Below are positions 7,519 to 15,456 of a DNA stretch of 64,000 nucleotides, one piece after another (the first letter of the stretch is position 1; every line of letters starts with the position of its first letter). The stretch comes from Tsukamurella spumae (lineage in GTDB: Bacteria > Actinomycetota > Actinomycetes > Mycobacteriales > Mycobacteriaceae), in the NCBI RefSeq assembly GCF_012396015.1, contig NZ_JAAXOQ010000001.1, positions 1 to 64,000 of the forward strand, written 5' to 3'. Under the pieces are notes generated by a model, which had not been told where the DNA came from, ran no database searches, and saw only the letters and a program-made list of their open reading frames with translations. Both the position numbers and the translations under genes were made by a program.

Positions 7519-7935
7519 GGGCCACCCTTTCGATACACTTACGACATCACGGCACGTCAGGTGGACTATCGTCATCCGCCCGAACCTGACCGTAGCGGAT
7601 ACTCATCGCGTCAACGCACTGCAGATTCGATATCGCCCACCATCTCACCGAGCGTAGATCCCTCGCCGTCCCGCGGCTTTAGTGTGACGCTGGCGAACCA
7701 AACATGCTGGTGTAGTGCACTTTACGGGCTGTCGCTCGATGCGGGGTCGTCGCGGAGTCTGCAGGAGTGTGCGGTTTCAAGCCGTACGTCGACGTCGCAC
7801 GTGGGCAGAATGTTCGACAACTGTGATCGATCTGTTATCTACACGCATTGCAAATTCCGTGTCCACTGTGGTGCTATTGGGGCTGTTGTTACAGATGTGA
7901 CATTGTTGATCGACTTCACCTGGGGAGACCACGAC
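7519..7935. promoter_or_regulatory. divergent promoter region between toxin and porin genes
   Basis: These 417 bases separate the divergently transcribed toxin 5' end and the MspA-like porin gene. No gene is convincing here. The open frame on the plus strand simply runs into the porin and has no ribosome site. The part near 7820-7915 is AT richer than the surroundings and probably holds the porin promoter; I cannot fix -35/-10 boxes with confidence. Confidence 0.35.
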
Positions 7936-8847
7936 ATGCCCACCGCGCCTCGCATCCACCCGTCCCGGCTACCGCGGACGCTGATCGCGCTCTGCGTCGC
8001 TGCGGCCGCGGTCACGCTCGCCGCCGGCCCGGCGGTCGCCGCGCCCGCTCCAGCGCCCAAGCCGACACCCGCAGCGGCGGCTGCTTCGCCGGCTGCAGCT
8101 ACGGTGGCTCCGCCGCCGGCGCCCCTGATGCGCGTGCCCGTTCCCGGGCAGATCCGCACTGGCGAGTTCGCCGACACCAGCCGTGAACTGATCACCCGCG
8201 ACGGCTGGAAGGTCACCGTCTCCAAGTTCGGCGAGAAGCTCGATTCCGTCCCGCCTTTGAACCGATCGCCGCAAAGCTTCGAAGGATTCAGCTCCGTAGG
8301 TGGCGAAGCGAAAATCGAAGCCGCGCACCCCAACGACCCGAAGCTCAAGCCCACCAGTCGAATCAAGTCCGCCACGCTCACCACAGGCGTTCAGGTCGGC
8401 TGTGCCGTGACCGCCGATAGTTTGACTGTGGGTGGGTCGCTGTCGAACGCGACCACAGCCTCGATCACCCCGACCGTGACCGCGTCCGGCACCGTCACCG
8501 GACAGGGCCAAGGCGGCTCGAGCGGCGGCCAAGGCGGTGGCAGCGTCTCCGGCACCGGAACAGGCTCGTTGTCAGGCACCCTGTCGGACACCGTCACCGA
8601 GACCGGCAACATCTCCGGCGTCCTCAAACCCGGTACCACCAAGGACATTCCGTACGCGAAGAAGGCTGTCGTCGGCCCCAACGCCCAGGTCATGTCCCGC
8701 GACATCCGCATCGCTGTCGACAACTGCATTGGCGGCGTCCAGATTCGGACATATGCGACAGTTGCGGTCAGTACCGATGCTACCGACGATACCCTCACCA
8801 CGTTCGGCAAGCCCATCTTCCTGACCCGCCCGGAGCAGAACCGGTAG
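7936..8847 (+). CDS. MspA-family porin-like protein
   Basis: A 303-aa protein starting at ATG behind GGGGAGA. Residues 1-34 are a signal peptide ending in VAA-AP, followed by an Ala/Pro-rich stretch to about 65. The mature part follows the MspA pattern: a DGWKVTVSKFGEKLDSVPPLN segment, then SRIKSATLTTGVQVGC, a beta-rich middle with a Gly/Ser-rich loop (about 190-225), and a C-terminal VDNCIGGVQIRTYATV region. Two cysteines could form a disulfide. MspA proteins are outer-membrane channels of mycolic-acid bacteria. It lies divergent from the nuclease toxin on the same mobile element, so a role in toxin passage or in resistance is conceivable but unproved. Confidence 0.8.
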   Translation: MPTAPRIHPSRLPRTLIALCVAAAAVTLAAGPAVAAPAPAPKPTPAAAAASPAAATVAPPPAPLMRVPVPGQIRTGEFADTSRELITRDGWKVTVSKFGEKLDSVPPLNRSPQSFEGFSSVGGEAKIEAAHPNDPKLKPTSRIKSATLTTGVQVGCAVTADSLTVGGSLSNATTASITPTVTASGTVTGQGQGGSSGGQGGGSVSGTGTGSLSGTLSDTVTETGNISGVLKPGTTKDIPYAKKAVVGPNAQVMSRDIRIAVDNCIGGVQIRTYATVAVSTDATDDTLTTFGKPIFLTRPEQNR

Positions 8848-9038
8848 GGCGCCGATACGTCGCTGAGTATGGCCTCTCAGTTCACGCCCATCCACATCGC
8901 GGATCTCACGACCAAGGACTCACCGCGATCCGCGATGCCGGATCGCCACGATTGCGGCGACGACCGGCAACGGCCACGGGCTGCAGCAAGTGGGCCGCAT
9001 TGCTCGAGAGCGCCTCGCTCGCCCATGCGGCACAGCTA

Positions 9039-9326
9039 GTGTCAGGCGGTGACCGACGAGGAGCCGATCCAGGGTGGGCGGCGCGCCTACCCGATTGGGT
9101 TGAACGTGAACTGGCCCGGCGCCGCGAATACTGGGGCGTGCTTCGTGACGGCGGTGCGATCTCGGCGGCCGAGGAGACCGAAGCGATCCGCCTGAGTCGC
9201 AGGGGTTACCCGAGTAGCCCCGCATCCCCGTGTCAGTGCAGCGAAGCCCGCCACCACCACGGTGAGGGGCTTCGTGTGCGGGGCTTGGTTGAGGCGGCGA
9301 ACCGCTCGACGAGTGCCGCGCGCTGA
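9039..9326 (+). CDS. small hypothetical protein, uncertain
   Basis: From GTG 9039 the frame encodes a charged helical segment (LPDWVERELARRREYWGVL, then GAISAAEETEAIRLSRRG), the style of small actinophage proteins. The last third runs antisense through the end of the mIHF-like gene and through a hairpin (9242-9274), so the true product may be shorter or absent. No ribosome site is clear. The preceding 8848-9038 shows nothing else. Confidence 0.3.
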   Translation: MSGGDRRGADPGWAARLPDWVERELARRREYWGVLRDGGAISAAEETEAIRLSRRGYPSSPASPCQCSEARHHHGEGLRVRGLVEAANRSTSAAR

Positions 9327-9601
9327 CGCTCCCCGAGGCCGGCGACGCGGCGGTTCTCCGCGATCTCCAGCTCGGTCATGATCTCGGCGGCCTTGACCTT
9401 GCCAATCCTAGGCAGTGCCTCGATGAGTGCCTGCACCTTCATCTTCCCGACCGCCGGTTCGTCCGCACGGCGGAGCACGGCGGTGAGAGTGGTCGTACCG
9501 GCCTTCAGATCGGCCTTGATCGCGGCACGTGCAGCGCGGACCGCGGCGGCCTTGGCGAGCGCGTCGGCCCGCTGTTCCGGGGTGAGAGTGGGCAGTGCCA
9601 T
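9233..9601 (-). CDS. mIHF-type integration host factor paralogue
   Basis: A 122-aa protein matching mycobacterial integration host factor over its length: start MALPTLTPEQRADAL, helix ARAAIKADLKAG, VGKMKVQALIEALPRIGKVKA, then EIMTELEIAENRRVAGLG and ERQRAALVERF. The last ~20 residues (Pro/Arg/Trp) are extra and overlap a stem-loop (CGAAGCCC / GGGCTTCG, 9242-9274) that may be its terminator. mIHF is a nucleoid protein and an essential partner of the L5 phage integrase. Chromosomes normally carry one copy next to gmk, which is not here, so this is an additional element-borne copy. It may help assemble the integrase complex. Confidence 0.88.
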   Translation of the reverse strand: MALPTLTPEQRADALAKAAAVRAARAAIKADLKAGTTTLTAVLRRADEPAVGKMKVQALIEALPRIGKVKAAEIMTELEIAENRRVAGLGERQRAALVERFAASTKPRTRSPSPWWWRASLH

Positions 9602-9778
9602 GGGGGTTCCTCCTGGTCGTGGCGAAATCGTGCTTCAATCGCGACCGTAGCCGGATGGGCTGACAGGTGACAACGAGGGCGCGCCGCACCGCGGATGCGC
9701 TCGCTGTCGCGGCCTACCTGACGTCTGCCGCCACCATGGAGCGGCGCACGTGTCGGTGGTCGTCGCTACCCTCCGCCC

Positions 9779-10076
9779 ATGGACCTGTTCGCCGGCGCCC
9801 AGCTCCGCGTCTACGTGCGCGACCTGATCAGCGGTGAGCTCGTCGCCTACCCCGCCGCGGAGTGGCTCGGCGAGTACCCCGTGGGGATCAACTCGGCGAT
9901 CCAGCTGCAGCAGGGCGAGCCTGGGCGGCACCATCGCGATCACCGGAACGCCCGAGCAGGGGCGGGTCACCGTCAACGACGCCGACCGCATCATCATCCT
10001 TGACGAGCAGTGGTGGACTGTCGCGGTCGACGCCGCCGGCAACCCGCTCTCCGAGTCGGCCGGCGATAGGCTCTGA
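9779..10076 (+). pseudogene. small hypothetical gene with a single-base frameshift
   Basis: From ATG 9779 the frame gives LFAGAQLRVYVRDLISGEL and continues to LQQGE, after which it becomes Arg/His nonsense. The frame one base over continues sensibly as GGTIAITGTPEQGRVTVND, then ADRIIILDEQWWTVAV, to the TGA at 10076. Removing one C from the CC at 9920-9921 joins the two into a 98-residue beta-rich protein. A real mutation or a sequencing error would look the same. No function is recognised. Confidence 0.5.
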
Positions 10077-10150
10077 CCATGCGGAACAGGGGCGAGCAAC
10101 GTTAGCCGCCCCAGCCCTGGGTGCGGCGACGTTGTCACAGAGGAGAACCA

Positions 10151-10513
10151 GTGCCTGCACCCACCCTCAGCCGTGTCCAGCTGTTCGCCCCGCCCGACGA
10201 GGCTGAGCAGATCGCCCGGCTCGTCGCCGCGATCATCCAGGCAGAGTCTGTCGTCCGGCCGATGACCCGCCTGGATCAGATCGAGACCCTGCGCTACGAC
10301 TTCACCACCAACGGCATCGGCCTGGAGGTGATGGCAGACTCGCGCGAGCGTGTCCCGAGCCTGCTGCAGTTCGACACCTCTGACCTCGACCCCACGCTCG
10401 AACGGGTTCTCGCAGCTGGATTCTCGGCTCGCACCTGGCCGAGGGAAGGGCAGACCGAGGACGTAGTCGTCGAGGTTGGTGAACTGACCGTCTGCATCAC
10501 CCGCAGCGGGTAG
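10151..10513 (+). CDS. hypothetical protein
   Basis: A 120-aa protein from GTG 10151, preceded by AGAGGAG. It is alpha/beta with an N-terminal helix (PPDEAEQIARLVAAIIQAES) and acidic strands toward the end (TEDVVVEVGELTVCITRSG). No signal peptide or membrane segment is seen. It converges with the broken zinc-ribbon gene on the other strand. No family is recognised. Confidence 0.6.
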   Translation: MPAPTLSRVQLFAPPDEAEQIARLVAAIIQAESVVRPMTRLDQIETLRYDFTTNGIGLEVMADSRERVPSLLQFDTSDLDPTLERVLAAGFSARTWPREGQTEDVVVEVGELTVCITRSG

Positions 10514-10738
10514 AGCTAGGGCCTGGGTGCCGGCGTCGCGATGGTGGCGCCGGCACCTCGTGGTGCTCGATCCGGTCGGCAGGCACCTGCATGGTGTGAC
10601 CGCAGGCGAGGCAGCAGTACGTCCTGTTCCCGGGGATTCCCGGCTCCCACCCGACGAGCACCCGACGAGCACCCGCTTCGGCCCGAACGCTGCGCCGCAG
10701 CTCTCGCAGCGCTGCGGTGATGTCTCAGCCCAGGGCAT
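10497..10738 (-). pseudogene. small zinc-ribbon protein broken by an 11-bp tandem duplication
   Basis: From ATG 10738 (overlapping the TGA of the upstream gene) the frame encodes a CESCG knuckle followed by FGPKRVLVG. A duplicated 11-bp unit at 10649-10670 then shifts the frame. Deleting one unit restores WEPGIPGNRTYCCLACG, then HTMQVPADRIEHHEV, and a stop at 10497, giving a 76-residue protein with two CxxC pairs. Such proteins bind one zinc. The repair agrees exactly in length and gives sensible sequence on both sides. Confidence 0.5.
10649..10676. repeat. 11-bp tandem repeat (2.5 copies)
   Basis: The unit CACCCGACGAG occurs at 10649-10659 and 10660-10670, followed by the partial copy CACCCG. 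It lies inside the zinc-ribbon gene and accounts for its frameshift. Replication slippage could expand or contract it, so the gene may be switchable. Confidence 0.8.
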
Positions 10739-11522
10739 CTGCGAGCCGGTCCCGGTGTGCGGTGAGCTGAGGCATCAGCCACTCGATCGTGCCTTCGGGC
10801 GGGCAGCCGTAACCGGTGAGCCACCGCTCGGCCGCAGCCGCGAGGTCCGCGTCGGTGTCCGTTGCGCTCACCGGCACCCGCTGCGCGACGGCATGTTCGA
10901 GATCGAGCGGCTCGCCGACGGGAACCCACTGCAGCCACACGGCATCGGTGGTCTCCCACGCTCGTATCCGTCCCGGCGTGGGACAGGGCGGGGCGGCGGA
11001 GGGTCTGGGCGCCACCATCGGCGTCGGTGGAGGACCTCCGAGCTCGTGCCGATACTGCTGGAGTCGCTGCCGCCGCCCCGTACGGCGGGAGAGCATCTGC
11101 ACCTCTACGTCGCGGTACTCGCTCGCAGTCCGACGGTCGACGGCCTCGGCGACCAGCGCCGCGATCTCGATGTCGGTGGTCTCCGCGGTGACGACCAGCG
11201 GCAACCAGCGATGGTTCGCCGCTGCCGGCGCAGCTCCGCCACCCTCTACCCAATGCACGTGGTGTGCGCAACTAAATCCGGTTCCGCAGGCATCGCGCTC
11301 CGCAGTGACGGTCGCGGTCCAGCTGGCACGCCATGCGGCGGCCTGGTTCGCCACCGCGTCGCGCAATGCCTGCTCACGTGCAGTCGATGCTGCGTGAATC
11401 GTCTCCTCGATCTCGTCGTCGGTCGAGGTGGCGGTGACACTCAGTGAGGTGGTGCGGGGCACGAGCGAGCCGTCGGGGAGCCAGTGCTGCCAGTGCTCGG
11501 TGAGAGTTCGGGTCTCGGTCAC
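10725..11522 (-). CDS. hypothetical protein of the element
   Basis: A 265-aa protein starting at GTG 11522. It seems to contain two related halves, each with a segment of the form (T/S)-x-T-D-x-(D/E)-(I/L) followed by an Ala-rich helix (residues ~30-50, ~95-115, ~225-240). Its stop overlaps the next start, and its own start overlaps the upstream stop (GTGA), so it belongs to a minus-strand operon 12299-10497. It has no signal peptide or membrane span. No family is recognised. Confidence 0.65.
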   Translation of the reverse strand: MTETRTLTEHWQHWLPDGSLVPRTTSLSVTATSTDDEIEETIHAASTAREQALRDAVANQAAAWRASWTATVTAERDACGTGFSCAHHVHWVEGGGAAPAAANHRWLPLVVTAETTDIEIAALVAEAVDRRTASEYRDVEVQMLSRRTGRRQRLQQYRHELGGPPPTPMVAPRPSAAPPCPTPGRIRAWETTDAVWLQWVPVGEPLDLEHAVAQRVPVSATDTDADLAAAAERWLTGYGCPPEGTIEWLMPQLTAHRDRLADALG

Positions 11523-12013
11523 CGCTTGTCCTCCACGTCCTGGGGCCAGATGGCTCCGTGCTCATCCGCGGCATACCACGCCGCCGCGGTATAGCTGCCG
11601 GACTGCGTGTAGACGGTGCCGCGTCCGCGTAATGCGCTGCCAGAGAGGCGAACCTGTCCACCTGCTACGCCCCAGAGACGCAGCGCCGCGGTGAGGATCT
11701 TCGGCCCCTCCCGGCACCAGTCTTCGATCGGGTAGGTGGTCTCGATCGGCTCGGGCCCGCTGCGTTCGACCAGCACGACGCGGTCGGACTTCTCCGCGAG
11801 CGCTGCGGGGTGCAGCTCGAAGTAGCCAAGGACCTCATCGATGGCCTCGACGAGCTGGTCGAGGGAGCCGGACACCTGCAAGCGCACGGCGTAGGCATCG
11901 TCAGGTGCACCGCGGCGCAGAAGGGACAACACGTCCTCGTGTACCCGCATCATCTCGGCGTCGACCGCATCGAGGAGCTGTCGTCGGCGGCGGTAACCCT
12001 CGGACTCAGCCAC
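11519..12013 (-). CDS. hypothetical protein of the element
   Basis: A 164-aa protein read from GTG 12013, which overlaps the previous gene's stop by 8 bases; the open frame extends upstream but without a ribosome site. The N-terminal half is helical (RRRRQLLDAVDAEMMRVHEDVL, LDQLVEAIDEVLGYFELH) and the C-terminal half is mixed, with GTVYTQSGSYTAAAWY near the end. It lies in the middle of the four-gene minus-strand operon. No family is recognised. Confidence 0.6.
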   Translation of the reverse strand: MAESEGYRRRRQLLDAVDAEMMRVHEDVLSLLRRGAPDDAYAVRLQVSGSLDQLVEAIDEVLGYFELHPAALAEKSDRVVLVERSGPEPIETTYPIEDWCREGPKILTAALRLWGVAGGQVRLSGSALRGRGTVYTQSGSYTAAAWYAADEHGAIWPQDVEDKR

Positions 12014-12299
12014 GATCGGCCTCCATGTCAGTGACGCGCTTCGCCTCCGTGACCGCGGCCTCCACGGCGGTGGTGATCCGAGGCATCCGCTCCGCAATCA
12101 CCGGCGCGGTGAGCGCACCCCGCTCCCGCGTCGGAATCAGGGCGACCAGGAGGGCCTCGACCGCATCGAGCTGCGCTGTGGTCTGCTCGGCGCGCGCGAG
12201 GGAGTGACGGGCCCACGCTGCGTCCACCGGATCCTCGCGGTCCTCGGCGTCGGTAAGCATCTGGCGGAGCTGGGTGATCAGGTCGGTGTCGGAGTCCAT
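12006..12299 (-). CDS. small helical hypothetical protein
   Basis: A 97-aa, all-helical, charged protein from ATG 12299 (MDSDTDLITQLRQMLTDAED; ARAEQTTAQLDAVEALLVAL). It is the first gene of the minus-strand operon and faces the divergent gene at 12434 across a repeat-rich control region. It resembles small phage accessory proteins. No function can be assigned. Confidence 0.55.
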   Translation of the reverse strand: MDSDTDLITQLRQMLTDAEDREDPVDAAWARHSLARAEQTTAQLDAVEALLVALIPTRERGALTAPVIAERMPRITTAVEAAVTEAKRVTDMEADRG

Positions 12300-12433
12300 G
12301 CCGGCAGTATCTCTTGAGCGGCTGACGAGTTCCCCGATGTTCTTGAGCGGCTGCAGGTTCCGATGCATGTGCAACGGGTACGTGCATCGGAAACGCCGTC
12401 GACACTGTCAGCCCGCCGCGCGATGATCAGGGC
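12300..12433. promoter_or_regulatory. divergent control region with direct and inverted repeats
   Basis: Between two diverging element operons there is a 12-bp direct repeat CTTGAGCGGCTG (12313-12324 and 12342-12353, 29-bp period) and an inverted repeat CGATGCATGT / ACGTGCATCG (12361-12370 and 12380-12389, one mismatch). This layout suits an operator for a phage-type regulator acting on both operons. The regulator is not identified. Confidence 0.5.
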
Positions 12434-13360
12434 ATGAGCGACGAGGACGAGTACCCCGAGTTGGCATCGATCCTGCGCAGGTTCCCCGCAGAGTGGGACC
12501 GCTGTATCGGAGTCGGCCCCGGCTGGCACTCGATCCTGATCAAACTCGACGAGGCGCTCGCGGAGGTCGATTCGGACTACACGATCAAGCAGGTCAAGCA
12601 AGAAGCCGGAGACTTGGACTTCCGCTTCGACACCGCTCATGCAGACCGCTACCAGGCGATGCGCGCACTGGTTCGGGCCGCCGAACGGAAGGCGTCGCAC
12701 ATCTGCGAAGAGTGCGGGAAGGTCGGTTCGCTGCACACGTCGCGGGACGGAGCTGTTCGGCGGCTCTGCTCCGCCTGCGCCGCCGCAGCGCAGGAAGGTT
12801 ACGAGGCGGTGAGCAGTGACCTTGAGACCCGTGCGGCTCTTCATCGGGTAGCGATGCAGGCAGCGGCACTGCATCGCACGCTGACCTCGCTGCCGCCGGA
12901 CGCGTCCAGGCGGATCACCAGCGGTGAGATGGACACGCTCTCCCAGCTCGCGTCGCGAGCTCTCTGGGCCTCGACATCGGACCTTCATGAACGCGGCGAG
13001 CACGGGTACGCCGCAGAGGTGGTCGCGCGGGCGCGGGGCGGCGCGGCGGAGGGCATCACCGAGCTGCGACTGGTCACGAACTCGCTCGCCATCAGCGAGC
13101 GGTTCTGGCGTGCGATGTACCCCGACGCAGCGGTGGAACGGGTCGGCGGCGTGCTCCGGATCACGCCGCCGGTCGGACCGGCAATGCTGTACGTGGAGGC
13201 GCTCGCAGCGCATCTGATCACGACCGTGGACATGGAGATCGTCGTGGACGATGGCGCTGCGGATCGACTGCGGGCGGCGGGTTTCGATGTCTCGCGCGAT
13301 GGGCGCTACGTCGTTGACGTCAACGGCACGGACGCGACTGTGCGGATGGAGGGACGATGA
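12434..13360 (+). CDS. phage-associated protein with VKxxxGxLxFRF and CEECG motifs
   Basis: A 308-aa protein. Residues ~15-100 follow a pattern seen in many phage and plasmid proteins: PGWHSILIKLDEALAEVD, then TIKQVKQEAGDLDFRFD, a helix, and ICEECGKVGSL. A second cysteine pair (LCSACAAA) follows at about 115, so a zinc site is likely. The second half (120-308) is helical, then mixed, and unrecognised. The stop overlaps the next start (ATGA). The neighbour at 13357 carries a shortened version of the same N-terminal module. The role is unknown. Confidence 0.65.
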   Translation: MSDEDEYPELASILRRFPAEWDRCIGVGPGWHSILIKLDEALAEVDSDYTIKQVKQEAGDLDFRFDTAHADRYQAMRALVRAAERKASHICEECGKVGSLHTSRDGAVRRLCSACAAAAQEGYEAVSSDLETRAALHRVAMQAAALHRTLTSLPPDASRRITSGEMDTLSQLASRALWASTSDLHERGEHGYAAEVVARARGGAAEGITELRLVTNSLAISERFWRAMYPDAAVERVGGVLRITPPVGPAMLYVEALAAHLITTVDMEIVVDDGAADRLRAAGFDVSRDGRYVVDVNGTDATVRMEGR

Positions 13361-13773
13361 GCGTCGGCAGAGGGTGGCGGCCGCTGGTGGAGGAGCTGCG
13401 GCGGGACCTCGCCGCGGTCGGTGCGGAGCTGATCCAGGCGAGCGAGAAGTACGGAGTGCTGGATGGCGCGATCGAACCGTGGAGCCCTGCCGCGCAGGAA
13501 CTGCTCGATGCGGCGGAGCGGCGCAGCTCCGAGGTCTGCGAGGAATGCGGCCAGCCCGGCCGCGAGGTCACGCTGCCGAGCGGGTGGGTGAAGACGCGCT
13601 GCGAGGGGCACACCGTGACGGAGCGGGATGACAACTACTGGCAGGGCATGAGCAGCGGGATCGAGCGCGGCGAGTACACCCCTGTCGCCCCGGTCGAGCT
13701 TGGACCGGCAGCAGCGATCCAGCAGCGCGAACTTGAGCAGGAGATCGAGCGGATGAACGAGGAGAAGAGGTAG
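13357..13773 (+). CDS. short paralogue of the CEECG-domain protein
   Basis: A 138-aa protein. It starts GRGWRPLVEELRRDLAAV, has KYGVLDGAIEPW where the larger neighbour has the VK-G-L motif, then VCEECGQPG and later RCEGHT, which completes a cysteine set. It looks like a short relative of the N-terminal part of the preceding protein, with a charged C-terminal helix (QQRELEQEIERMNEEKR). It is translationally coupled on both sides (ATGA before, TAGTG after). The function is unknown. Confidence 0.6.
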   Translation: MSVGRGWRPLVEELRRDLAAVGAELIQASEKYGVLDGAIEPWSPAAQELLDAAERRSSEVCEECGQPGREVTLPSGWVKTRCEGHTVTERDDNYWQGMSSGIERGEYTPVAPVELGPAAAIQQRELEQEIERMNEEKR

Positions 13774-14096
13774 TGGCCGTTCCGTGGCCTATCGTCGGCG
13801 TCGAGAGCCGTGGCGGCACCTGGGTGCGGTTGCGCCACGCCGACGGCACGGTGGCGGACCATGACTTCTCCTACCTGCTCGGCGGGGCGGGCGTCTTCCG
13901 GTACCTCACCGGGGAGATGATCCCCGAGGCCGGCATCTGCGATGGGGGCACGGTCGGCTGGGAGACCGATGCCGGCGTAGTGGATCTGGCGCCGGATGCC
14001 CTGTGGGAACACGCCGTGCTCGGCCTCTGCCCGGGTGGCGTCTGCCGCGGATGGACCCCGGCGCACACCGTGTTGGTGCCCCGCGGCGGTCGCTGA
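13773..14096 (+). CDS. DUF2442-like protein
   Basis: A 107-aa protein starting at a GTG that overlaps the upstream TAG. It follows the DUF2442 pattern: WVRLRHADGTVADHDFSYLLGG, then VFRYL, a glycine turn, and WETDAGVVDLAPDALWEH. DUF2442 proteins often occur beside toxin-antitoxin genes and on mobile elements; their biochemical role is not settled. It is the last gene of the plus-strand operon and converges with the integrase. Confidence 0.6.
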   Translation: MAVPWPIVGVESRGGTWVRLRHADGTVADHDFSYLLGGAGVFRYLTGEMIPEAGICDGGTVGWETDAGVVDLAPDALWEHAVLGLCPGGVCRGWTPAHTVLVPRGGR

Positions 14097-14142
14097 CCGT
14101 CACCCCCACACGCTGCGCCAGCCGCGCGGCCGCGCAACTGGG

Positions 14143-15432
14143 TTACTCCTCGATCCCCAGCTCCCTGAGCCGCTCCTGCACTCGCCGTTGAACCTCCGCC
14201 TCGACGGGGTCGATTGCGGCGGCGACCGGCCGCGGGGGAGCGGCGGGCCTGGCAACCGGGGCAGCCTTCGCGCTGATCCGCTCGGCGACCCGGACGTCCG
14301 CCCCCTGTGCCTGGACTATGTACCGCTGCGCGGCGGTGATGGTGCGGTGGCGCAGGCGCGCCATCATCTCGGCGAGCGTCGCGCCGCTCTCCGCCGTGAT
14401 CGTCATCCCGGTTCGACGCAGGTCGTGGTAGGTGAACTGGGCGAGCCCGGCGCTTCGTTTCGCCTTCTGCCACGCATTGTCGAGGGTGCTGGGGTGGAGT
14501 GGTGCCTCCGGATCGGTGCGCGACGGGAACAGCCATGCGCGGGGGTGTTCGGCGACGAAGCGGTCCAGATGCTCCCAGAGCTCCGGCACGATGTGCGGCG
14601 GCACCACCACCGCCTCTTCAATGCCGCTGGCCTTCGAGCCGGTGACGATCAACAGGCTGGGCTCACCTGCTGAGCGGCCGCGGTTCTGCACCAGGTGCCG
14701 CCGGATCCAGAGGCGCACCGTGGGTGCTTTCGGGACGGACGCGGCGGGATCGGTCGCCGCGTCCTGCCGTTGCAGCGCTGTCACCTCGCCGGCACGCAGC
14801 CCGCACCACGCCGCGATGAGAATCCCGGCGCGGTCCTGCTCGGGCATCGCGTCCATCAGAGCGGTGAGCTGCTCCAGGGAGGCGGTCTGAGGCTTCCTCG
14901 CCGCGGAGACAGTGCTCGCGCCCTTGATCCGGAGCGGGTTGGTTCCGATCAGACCGCGGTCCACAGCGTCGTTGAGCATGGCGCGAAGATTCTCGTAGCA
15001 CCGGGCCCGCTGCGTCGGATACTTCGGGCAGCAGCCGCGGTACCACGAGTCGCACAGCTCCCTGGTGAGGTCCGCGAGGGCAGTGTCGCCGAGCACGGGG
15101 TTGATGTGGAGACGGAAGCGGCTCGCGCTGTTGTGACGGTGTGAGTGGCTCTTTAGCGTCGGGATCCACTGCTCCGCGTACTCGGCGACGGTGAGCCGGT
15201 GAGCCTCCGCTGCGGCCTCGGCCTCGGCGTCGAGCCGCGCCTGCTCGGCAGGGCTGACCCAGGTGCCATAGTCGATGGCGACTCGCACCTTGCTCAGCGC
15301 GGCGTCGGCCTGGCGCGCCGTGCCGTAGGTGCCGAGGGGGTACCGCACGCCGTCGGGGCCGGTGTACTGCGCCTGATAGCGCCCGCTCCGCTGCTTCCGT
15401 ACCGTCCCGAAGCCGCGTTTCGCCCGTGCCAT
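14143..15432 (-). CDS. int: tyrosine site-specific integrase
   Basis: A 429-aa phage-type tyrosine recombinase read from ATG 15432 behind GAGGGG; the frame opens further upstream without a better site. The N-terminal arm-binding part contains KQRSGRYQAQYTGPDG, a core-binding SAM-like region spans ~70-170, and the catalytic domain covers ~185-385. Catalytic residues are seen as the first Arg in AAWCGLRAGEVTAL, HxxR in FTYHDLRRTG, His in ARLRHRTITAAQ and the Tyr nucleophile in QRYIV. The C-terminal tail (VEAEVQRRVQERLREL) is coiled. It lies 165 bases from attR, with the repeated GCGCACAAT sites right upstream of its start, so it may regulate itself. Confidence 0.95.
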   Translation of the reverse strand: MARAKRGFGTVRKQRSGRYQAQYTGPDGVRYPLGTYGTARQADAALSKVRVAIDYGTWVSPAEQARLDAEAEAAAEAHRLTVAEYAEQWIPTLKSHSHRHNSASRFRLHINPVLGDTALADLTRELCDSWYRGCCPKYPTQRARCYENLRAMLNDAVDRGLIGTNPLRIKGASTVSAARKPQTASLEQLTALMDAMPEQDRAGILIAAWCGLRAGEVTALQRQDAATDPAASVPKAPTVRLWIRRHLVQNRGRSAGEPSLLIVTGSKASGIEEAVVVPPHIVPELWEHLDRFVAEHPRAWLFPSRTDPEAPLHPSTLDNAWQKAKRSAGLAQFTYHDLRRTGMTITAESGATLAEMMARLRHRTITAAQRYIVQAQGADVRVAERISAKAAPVARPAAPPRPVAAAIDPVEAEVQRRVQERLRELGIEE

Positions 15433-15456
15433 GCCGCCCCTCACCGCAACCGTTCC

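Noticed and set aside
9635-10738. A 367-codon minus-strand frame spanning the zinc-ribbon gene
   Set aside because: Only its first ~27 codons (the CESCG part) are real. The rest is produced by the 11-bp duplication frameshift and antisense reading of other genes.
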